From NCBI GenBank assembly GCA_026692885.1, contig JAPLNJ010000607.1:1-18382 (forward strand): DNA of 18,382 nucleotides. Reading direction: 5' to 3'. Positions 12,754-18,382 of this stretch are shown in pieces (the stretch's first letter is position 1; each line of letters opens with the position of its first letter). The position numbers and the translations under genes were made by a program. This stretch comes from Planctomycetota bacterium (lineage in GTDB: Bacteria > Planctomycetota > Planctomycetia > Pirellulales > Pirellulaceae). The notes beneath the pieces were generated by a model. It was not told where the DNA came from. It saw only the letters and a program-made list of their open reading frames with translations, and made no database searches.

Positions 12754-15018
12754 CCTGAGCGCGTCGGTCCGCCGACGTTGTTCATGCAGGATGCGCTGCG
12801 TTACATGCAGCGTGTGCCGGATGAATATCACCGGCAGTTGTATCCAATTCCCGCGACTCCAGTGACTCGCGAGAGTTACATGGCGTGGATCGAAGAATCC
12901 GGATTGCTCGACTTGGCCGATACGCCGACAAAGGGATTGGTCGGACCCAATGAATTGCTGCCCGTGCTCGCGAAGTTGGCCCAAACCGGCGATCGCAAAT
13001 GGGGCGATGCCTGCGTGGCGATGCTGAAGGACTTTCATCGCGCCTTGAAGCAGGAGGTGGCAGCCAAGGGTTGGAATAGCGAGTTTATCGAGCCGCCCGC
13101 GGTGTTGCCCTTGTATCGGAGACTACTAATCGAGCACGGCCTGTTGCGCGAACCGCAGGACACATGGTTTCGCGAGCTGATGCTGGACTTCACACGCACG
13201 CTGCATGTCTGGAATTCGCCGGCCAGCTTCTGGCGCGGACCATGCCATCGTTCACAGCAGGAAGGCGTGATCCGCGGAGTCGTCGCGAAGTGGTATCCCG
13301 ACATCCCCGAAGCGGAAGTCTGGCGCAAGTACTCCGAGCAGGTGTTCGCGGATTTCTGGGAACACAAAGATCTCACCGAGAACGACACCGGCTACTCGAT
13401 GGGGCCGACGTTCGCGAACATGCTCGCCGGACCCGAAGCACGCGGCTCGGACGACTTCATCACGCATCCGGAGATGATGAAGCTGTGGGAACGGCATCTC
13501 GCGGAAGTCACGCCCGACGGAAGCATCAATCCGTATGGCCCGAACGGTGGCTTCAATAGCACGGCGGGCTATCGCTTGTGGATGTTCGAACTCATCGCCG
13601 CAAGAACGGGCGATGGCCGCTTTCGCTTCGCCGCGCATCGGCTCATGAACTACCTGCTTTATCAAAGGGATGCCTTGCGCCGGGACCGTGGCTCGTTCGT
13701 GCGCGGGGCGACGCAGAACATCTCGCTCGCGTGGCTCTTGACGGATGACAAGGTGAAGCCCGTGATGCCATCCGCCGGGTCACAACTGCTGCATCGGAAG
13801 CAGGTGCTGCGCATCGGCGGCAAACAGGATGCGGCGCATTACCTCAAAGACCTCGACCCTGCGCCCGACAAGGCCCAGCCATGCTGCTACCTGCTCGTGC
13901 TCGATAACGATGTGCCCAGCAAACTCGTCTTTCGCAGCGGATGGAATCCCGGAGACCTGTATGCACTGGTGGATCTTTTCGTGGGTGCGGACCCGCTGAA
14001 TCCCGGCGGCATCATCGGCCTCACCCGCTGGGGCGCACCCTTCACGCAGGCCATCTCCGCGAAAGGCGGATCGGAGCAGAATCGGCTCGTCATCGAAGAC
14101 CTGAGCGGGAAGATCGAGCGGCGCTACCGAAAGCTGCCTGTCGGGCAGATTGGCGAGACCTGGGGCCGGGGAGGCTGGAGCAAAGGTGAATCGGCGAGTG
14201 CACGAGTAACCGTACCCGTGTTTGAAGATCAGCGGCATGCCACCTTTGCCCTGGTCGAGACGAGTGATTGGGAGGCGCTGCCCGTGAAGGTCACGCGACA
14301 GTTCGCCTTCATCAAGAACCGCTTCCTTGTCGTCCGCGACGTCGCAGCCTTCGAGGCCAGTTTCCCCGCGCGACTTGGCCCGATCTGGAATACGCAGAAC
14401 ATCGGCCCGCAAGTAGGCCCGCACTATGCGAACACCTTCTTCAGCCAGCCGCGTGGCACCGACAACCAGGACAATCCGCTGAACTCGCCAACCTATGATC
14501 TGCTGGTGTGGTTTGCGCCCAAGCCCGATGCGAAACTGCAAGTCATCGATCGCACCGCCACCGACCCACGCACCGCGCCCGTGCCCGGACAACTGCGCTA
14601 CGTGTGGCAGGCCGATGCGAAAGCCGCTGAACTCCAGCATGTCACCCAACTTTATTGGCCGCACGCTCCCTATCGCTCGCGCCCGGCTGCTAACTCCAAT
14701 ATGACAGGCGCGAAGCTCGAATGGCTTGGCGGCGAACACGCCTCGACCGCCGGAGCCGAAGGGATCGAGGCCCTGCTCGACACCCCATCCACCTCCGTCC
14801 TGCGGTGCAAGTTGGACAAAGACCGCGTCGAGTGGGTCGTGTGCAATCCGAGCGGCAGCAAGATCAACGTCGCCGGGCTCACCACCGACGCGTGCTTCGC
14901 TTACCTCGACCTGCTCTCCGGCAAACTGCGCGCCGTCAGCGTGAATCAAGCGACCAGCGTGAAGCTCGACACGGATGAAATCCTTCCAGCGGGAGAACGG
15001 CGGAACTTTGAGAAATGA
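12682..15018 (+). CDS. Secreted polysaccharide-lyase-like protein (alpha-toroid plus beta-sandwich; heparinase II/III-like)
   Basis: A complete 778-residue protein. The shared leader is predicted to be cleaved after LHAA. Residues 30-370 are helix-rich with conserved aromatics and charged residues (SFWRGPCHRSQQEGVIRG, NGGFNSTAGYRLWMFELIAA), consistent with an (alpha/alpha) toroid. Residues 375-740 are beta-rich: LVFRSGWNPGDLYALVDLF from about 415, RLVIEDLSGKIERRY, FAFIKNRFLVVRDVAAFEA. A lone strand-rich tail follows. The toroid followed by a sandwich is the layout of heparinase II/III-type and related polysaccharide lyases, which cleave uronic-acid glycans in the periplasm. I could not place the catalytic Tyr/His pair, so substrate and exact family are open. 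It starts 12 bp after the third stub, with a good ribosome site. Its TGA overlaps the next ATG (15015-15018). Confidence 0.6.
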   Translation: MKSITLTFLTALLLAPLTALHAAEPERVGPPTLFMQDALRYMQRVPDEYHRQLYPIPATPVTRESYMAWIEESGLLDLADTPTKGLVGPNELLPVLAKLAQTGDRKWGDACVAMLKDFHRALKQEVAAKGWNSEFIEPPAVLPLYRRLLIEHGLLREPQDTWFRELMLDFTRTLHVWNSPASFWRGPCHRSQQEGVIRGVVAKWYPDIPEAEVWRKYSEQVFADFWEHKDLTENDTGYSMGPTFANMLAGPEARGSDDFITHPEMMKLWERHLAEVTPDGSINPYGPNGGFNSTAGYRLWMFELIAARTGDGRFRFAAHRLMNYLLYQRDALRRDRGSFVRGATQNISLAWLLTDDKVKPVMPSAGSQLLHRKQVLRIGGKQDAAHYLKDLDPAPDKAQPCCYLLVLDNDVPSKLVFRSGWNPGDLYALVDLFVGADPLNPGGIIGLTRWGAPFTQAISAKGGSEQNRLVIEDLSGKIERRYRKLPVGQIGETWGRGGWSKGESASARVTVPVFEDQRHATFALVETSDWEALPVKVTRQFAFIKNRFLVVRDVAAFEASFPARLGPIWNTQNIGPQVGPHYANTFFSQPRGTDNQDNPLNSPTYDLLVWFAPKPDAKLQVIDRTATDPRTAPVPGQLRYVWQADAKAAELQHVTQLYWPHAPYRSRPAANSNMTGAKLEWLGGEHASTAGAEGIEALLDTPSTSVLRCKLDKDRVEWVVCNPSGSKINVAGLTTDACFAYLDLLSGKLRAVSVNQATSVKLDTDEILPAGERRNFEK

Positions 15019-15530
15019 ACAAACTCATGAAGCATACACTCACACTCCTCACCGCCCTACTGCTGACGCCGCTGGCGGCACTCCACGCCGCTGACACTCC
15101 GCCAAGCCAGGGAACGAGCCACGTCATCGTGCCGCACTCGAAGGACGCGGCCCGCAATGGCGAGGCGTCGTTGATCGAGCTGCGGGATGGATCGCTGCTG
15201 CTCATGTATGGCGCACATCAGAAAGGCGGCGACGGGGATCGCGCGGAGATTCGCCAGATGCGTTCCCGCGACGAGGGCCAGACCTGGTCCCAGCCCGAAA
15301 CCGTCTTTAGCGATGCAAAGCGTTCGTTGTTCCAAATCGCCTTCGCGCGGCTGGCGAATGGCGACCTCGGCCTGACGCATACCTCCCTCGCCAATGGTCG
15401 CGATGCCTTCAAGGTCTTCCGCCGTTCGACGGACGAAGGCAAGACCTGGTCGGAGCCGCTGAAGATCAGCGATGATTCGCACGACTATCCGGCTGTGCGG
15501 TGGGTCAAAGGCCAGTTGCATCTCGTCTGA
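15015..15530 (+). pseudogene. Secreted sialidase/BNR-repeat protein, N-terminal fragment (second)
   Basis: A 171-residue stub of an exo-sialidase-like six-bladed propeller. It has two in-frame ATGs 12 bp apart (15015 and 15027). The second begins the shared leader TLLTALLLTPLAALHAA. The mature N-terminus contains NGEASLIELRDGSLLLMYG. Two perfect Asp-boxes (SxDxGxxW) follow: SRDEGQTW at 84-91 and STDEGKTW at 138-145. The frame stops at TGA 15528-15530 after VKGQLHLV, only about a third to a half of a normal sialidase. Sequence beyond the stop is the antisense of a methyltransferase, so this is the right-hand breakpoint of the whole glycan array. It cannot form a complete propeller and should be inactive. 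Confidence 0.75.
15027..15095 (+). repeat. Signal-peptide leader repeat, copy 6
   Basis: Encodes MKHTLTLLTALLLTPLAALH followed by AAD. The core CTCACCGCCCTACTGCTG is identical to copy 5, and ACGCCGCTGGC is shared with copy 4. Like copy 1 it has a second ATG 12 bp upstream that overlaps the stop of the preceding gene. Confidence 0.8.
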
Positions 15531-16979
15531 AGGCAGCATCGGGGTCGAACGCATCGTCTTCAAAGAGATTGAAATGAGGACGCGCGCGTTGCGCTTCCTC
15601 GTCGTCCCTGGGGTAAATGAGCGGCCAGAACTTGACTCCGTTTCCGATCCCAGGTCTGGGGTCCAGCTCCAAGGCTGCCAGGTACAGGCTCACCGCGGCG
15701 ACATGGACTGCACCGCCGAGGACATCCACGCCGAAGATTTGATTGTACAGCGTGTCGCGGATCAGCTTGCGCGTCAGCTTCTCGCCGGCCGCGACGCGCC
15801 GGCTTACCAACCGCCGTAGTGCCTGGACCAGGAACACACCTGACCCGCAGGCGAAGTCGGCCACCTTAGCATCGGGCGGGAGCGGCTGGCCGAACAACTC
15901 ATCGTCGAAGACCTCGTTCAGTGTCAGTTCCACCAGGTTAATCGGCGTGTAGTGGGTGCTACGGGCTTCCGCAGCGCGACGGTCGATGGCGTGCGAAAAG
16001 GACTCGTAAATCGAACTCAGCAGTTCGACGGGAATCACGTCGAATTCATACGGCCACAGGTATCGCTGGCGGGATTTCGGGTCTCCGCCCTGAAGGAGGA
16101 ATCTCAACTCGGCCAGTTGCTCCGCGGTGTACTTGACGTTGGTCCGAGTGGGGAATACGTCGCCGTTGAAGGTCGCCGCGAGCCAGGCAAAAACGTGATG
16201 GGCCACGCCCGGATCGCTCAGGGCTTCATTGAACTGAACGACTCCGAAATTTTCCCGCAGGAACTCCTCCGACAACCACCCTCGTGTCTGCAAGTAGTTG
16301 GCGAAAATGGCTCGCAGCAACAGCCGATGCGCCTCGGCAAGGTCGAGCCCCTGATTCGTGAGCTGTTGGGCCGAGGAGTTCAAATCCTTGATCAATTGAC
16401 GATCGACCCGTTGACCGCGGTCGATTCGTTGGCCTGCCTCACTCTTCCAGAACCGGCCGGATTCGATCTGTTCTCGCGAGGCAACTCGCCGAAGTTGCTC
16501 CAGTCCCGCGGCCAGATTCTCGAAGCACAGGATTTCGACTCTCCGCAGATCGCTGCTCCGGCGACTTCCCGTGGGCGGACATAGGCATTGAGAATCCGCA
16601 CGTGCGTGGGGCTGACGACCCACAGCATGGGCGTCCGACCGTCGTTCCACGCGGCCTGCTGCCACGTAAGTAATCGTTGCGCTAGTTCGGCGGCTTCGGG
16701 TTCGGCGTCCCAACGTTTGAAGTAGATGCAAGGCGACTGGGCCACCTCGAAGATGTGTGAGATGCCTAGCTTCCCAGCCTGCGTTTCCGGCCGCAGGACG
16801 GCGTGGTACTTGAAGGCTCGGTCAATCTGGTCAAACGTATTGCCTGAGGCCGACTGGATCGACGACCGCAGTTCAGCCGCGGACCAAACGGCACCAGCCA
16901 ACGGCCGACCGTCACGGCAGAAACCGCCGCACTCCAGGACTCGCGTGTAAAAGTCGTCCGAACTGAATCCGCTGGCCAT
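15531..16979 (-). pseudogene. N6-adenine DNA methyltransferase (type IIG/PglX-like), frameshifted and 3'-truncated
   Basis: The start ATG 16979 (MASGFSSDDFYTRVLECGG) is preceded by GGAG at 9 bp. An in-frame ATG at 16994 adds only five residues. The first frame runs to HVRILNAYVRP and then, between about 16590 and 16550, coding continues in another frame (DLRRVEILCFENLAAGLEQL, FWKSEAGQRIDRGQRV). The S-adenosylmethionine-binding motif I is VADFACGSGVFLVQAL (DFACGSG at 15858-15838). After HFNLFEDDAFDPDAAF the frame breaks at about 15530, just before where the catalytic NPPY/F/W motif IV would be. It therefore has an indel and lacks the catalytic loop, the target recognition domain and any nuclease. 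Its neighbour upstream on the same strand is dinD-like, a common partner of restriction-modification loci. Confidence 0.75.
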
Positions 16980-17025
16980 CCTAGGACACTCCATGCCTTC
17001 TATCAATGCCCGCCAGTTTATCAGG

Positions 17026-17773
17026 TCAGCTTGGGATACCAAGGCGAGGCACGACAAAAGTGCGGCGCTCGACCTTCTTGATGTCCTCGGCGGCCGGCAG
17101 CCGTTCCGGTACGATGCCACGCTCGGTGAGCGCCTTGCGGACGCCCCGGTTGCTTTGGATGTGCTCCTGCGTGATGTCGCGTTCCGTTTGAAGGTCCTCC
17201 TTCTTGATGTTGAAGCTCGTGATTTCGTTGGCAAAATCCTTGGCCTTGATCGTGATCGTCGGCAGAAAGTCGGCCAGCGGGCGGCCCTTGGCAACTCCCA
17301 GGCGATCTTTCATGTCCTGGGTCGTGAGTCCGCCGAACAGGGCTTGATCGCCTTTGCTGCGGATGCGGGCGAAGCTTTGGTTATCGGCGAGCCTCTCGAA
17401 GATGATCCCCGAGAGCTGCCGTTCCGATTCGGTCAGTTTCTTCCGCGCCGTGAGTCGTTCGACCTCGGCCAGCCGTTGCTCGATCACCTCCATTTTCCGG
17501 GTTTGGACCGCAAAGTAGGTCTGGGCGAAGGCGATGGGTTCCTTGCTCGGGTCGCCGTTCTGAGCAATCAAGTAGCAGGCGTATCGCGACAGGGCAATGT
17601 CTTCCAATTGCCGCTGGGCCCCCTGAACCGATGTCGACCATTTTCCTGACGCCGAGAAAATGGTCGGTCACTTCGTAACCAGAGTTGGCACAAGCCGTTT
17701 CGGCCTTCTCGACAACCTTGGCAAAGTTCTCCCACTTCGCGTAGGGATGCAGCGACTGATTGTAAGAAATCAC
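17026..17773 (-). pseudogene. dinD: DinD-like DNA-damage-inducible protein, single-base frameshift
   Basis: DinD is a DNA-damage-induced protein, reported in E. coli to inhibit RecA-dependent pairing. The second frame (17607-17026) is strongly recognisable: IALSRYACYLIAQNGDPSKE, IAFAQTYFAVQTRKMEVIEQ, LTESERQLSGIIFERL, FARIRSKGDQALFGG, LADFLPTITIKAKDFANEIT and a C-terminus near LPAAEDIKKVERR. The N-terminal part lies in another frame (YAKWENFAKVVEKAETACAN, VTDHFLGVRKMVDIGSG). The two join at a run of five C (17619-17623; G5 on the coding strand), where one base fewer would restore GSGAQRQLEDIALSRY. The start is uncertain. GTG 17773 is used. The segment before YAKWENF looks shortened relative to family members. 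It lies 46 bp upstream of the methyltransferase. Confidence 0.8.
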
Positions 17774-17847
17774 GCGACCGTTGATCACGATAATGCCAGT
17801 CGCGGAGATCGACCCACCGCGCATTCTGCTGCGGGCCCAGATACGGA

Positions 17848-17894
17848 TACACGATCTCCGAAGCGACGCGGCCCGCGTAACCGCGGAGTGGCTC
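17848..17894 (+). repeat. 47-bp direct repeat, copy A
   Basis: Runs from TACACGATCTCC to GGAGTGGCTC and recurs at 17974 with a single difference (G at 17871, A in copy B). It contains the small inverted repeat ACGCG-gcc-CGCGT and the palindrome CCGCGG. The distance of 126 bp (42 codons) keeps both copies in the same reading frame. Confidence 0.9.
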
Positions 17895-17973
17895 AAGGAG
17901 CACGCCGCGGACACGAGCGTTCGGACCCAGTATCTCGCGTATCTCCTCAAACTCCCGGCCGAAACTCCAGGGC

Positions 17974-18020
17974 TACACGATCTCCGAAGCGACGCGACCC
18001 GCGTAACCGCGGAGTGGCTC
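17974..18020 (+). repeat. 47-bp direct repeat, copy B
   Basis: 46 of 47 bases are identical to copy A. The single change is inside the loop of the small inverted repeat (ACGCG-acc-CGCGT). Sequence after the repeat differs from that after copy A. Confidence 0.9.
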
Positions 18021-18216
18021 TCGGACGTGCGAACGGATGCGGTGCGCCAGACGGCGGATTGGCTCAAGAACCATAGCGGCTCCGCAATTGTGATGTCCAA
18101 GTTTCTATCGTTCCTTTCCGTGGTCCCATTCAGCCGCACGGACAGAAGGGGAGCTGTGCAAGTCGATGAGTGGCAAAAAACCGCTTGTGGTCTTCTGAGC
18201 AAGGCCGCTTACCTAG

Positions 18217-18382
18217 TGGTTCGCTCCGCCTGGAAACCACAGCGAGTACAACAAGGCCATTGAGGACTACCGCCTAGCCTTGAAGCACAAGCCCGATTAC
18301 GCCAAAGCCTACTTCAACCTCGCATGGATACAGGCGACTTGTCCCAACGCAAGATACCGCGATGGGAAGAACGCCATCGTGA
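18217..18382 (+). pseudogene. TPR-repeat protein fragment running off the right edge
   Basis: The frame is open from just after a TAG at 18214-18216 to the window end. From 18232 it reads GNHSEYNKAIEDYRLALKHK, then PDYAKAYFNLAWIQATCPNA and RYRDGKNAIV. This is a classic tetratricopeptide helix pair (YxKAIxDYxxAL…P…A…N.A) followed by the ATCPxAxYRDGKxA motif frequent in planctomycete TPR proteins. There is no start codon, so the N-terminus has been lost or displaced. The remainder lies beyond the window. Confidence 0.65.

Larger units (their letters stand above)
17781..18263 (+). pseudogene. Fragment of a helical repeat protein (WLK-type repeats)
   Basis: The open frame contains three related units: RVTAEWLKEHAADTSVRTQY-LAYLLKLP, a shortened RVTAEWLSDVRTDAV, and RQTADWLKNHSGSAIVMSKF-LSFLSVVP. 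The pattern R.TA-WLK-H….V….L..L is typical of tandem helix-turn-helix repeat proteins (HEAT/TPR-like), some of which sit next to NACHT or caspase-like modules in large bacteria. Support is limited to about 17848-18130. Flanking residues look unnatural, so both ends are missing. The opposite strand is also open here in the dinD upstream frame, but without recognisable sequence. Confidence 0.4.

Noticed and set aside
3462..15095. Leader similarity as mere convergence of hydrophobic signal peptides
   Set aside because: Copies 4, 5 and 6 agree at most synonymous positions over the core, whereas the giant gene's and second stub's signal peptides show no such DNA similarity. Common descent or conversion fits better.
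15505..16731. Methyltransferase frame taken as an intact 408-residue gene
   Set aside because: Its first 75 or so residues are out of frame with the true N-terminus, and the catalytic motif IV is missing at the 3' junction, so it is a pseudogene.
17568..17903. Minus-strand frame reading VASEIVYPYLGPQQNARW… as a separate gene
   Set aside because: It lies over the repeats and the dinD-like N-terminus, matches no family I recognise, and is broken in the second repeat copy. Treated as a shadow of the plus-strand repeat units.
17848..18020. Possible CRISPR array
   Set aside because: Only two copies, spaced by 79 bp of sequence that continues the same reading frame, with no cas genes nearby. Better explained as repeats within a protein-coding unit.
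1..18382. Integron, retron or diversity-generating element as explanation of the mosaic
   Set aside because: No integrase, reverse transcriptase, attC-like folded sites between genes, or template/variable repeat pair was found. The only mobile genes present are broken IS91- and IS4-type remnants.

Overview
The window looks like accessory DNA from a GC-rich, carbohydrate-degrading bacterium of the PVC group (Planctomycetota, Lentisphaerota or Verrucomicrobiota). This is inferred from three things. There are many secreted glycan-active enzymes, a XylR-like sensor of the kind common there, and a stereotyped signal peptide (…TLLTALLLTPLAALHAA) placed in front of unrelated genes. No rRNA, tRNA, CRISPR array, integrase or reverse transcriptase was found.

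Left flank (1-2600): a graveyard. It holds an IS91-type transposase with a frameshift and a lost C-terminus, and the N-terminal piece of an IS4-type transposase. The IS4 piece runs head-on into the N-terminal piece of a Tat-exported N,N-dimethylformamidase-beta-like protein. Next to that is a XylR-like sugar-sensor domain without its DNA-binding part.

Central array (about 2700-15530, all on +): glycan-degradation genes. In order these are: the C-terminal part of a beta-helix (pectate-lyase-like) protein; an N-terminal sialidase piece; a GH95-like fucosidase with an apparent internal deletion; an orphan leader fused to a short C-terminal tail; an intact 1941-residue multidomain secreted protein; three consecutive N-terminal gene stubs; a complete 778-residue lyase-like protein; and a second N-terminal sialidase piece. 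Six start sites carry versions of the same roughly 70-bp signal-peptide-coding repeat, similar at the DNA level including many synonymous sites. Most genes are only 10-50 bp apart or overlap by ATGA, so translation is probably coupled.

Right flank (15531-18382): on the minus strand, a dinD-like gene with a single-base frameshift lies upstream of an N6-adenine methyltransferase that is frameshifted and truncated before its catalytic motif. On the plus strand there is a repeat-protein fragment with two 47-bp direct repeats, then a TPR fragment running off the edge.

The most interesting signal is the combination of a repeated portable secretion leader with gene stubs that stop within a few bases of the next start codon. 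It suggests that genes in this locus are repeatedly cut and re-joined at their 5' ends. A second signal is three heptanucleotide repeat tracts inserted in frame inside the giant gene, near apparent domain boundaries. Functional calls rest on recalled family resemblance; no database search was possible.
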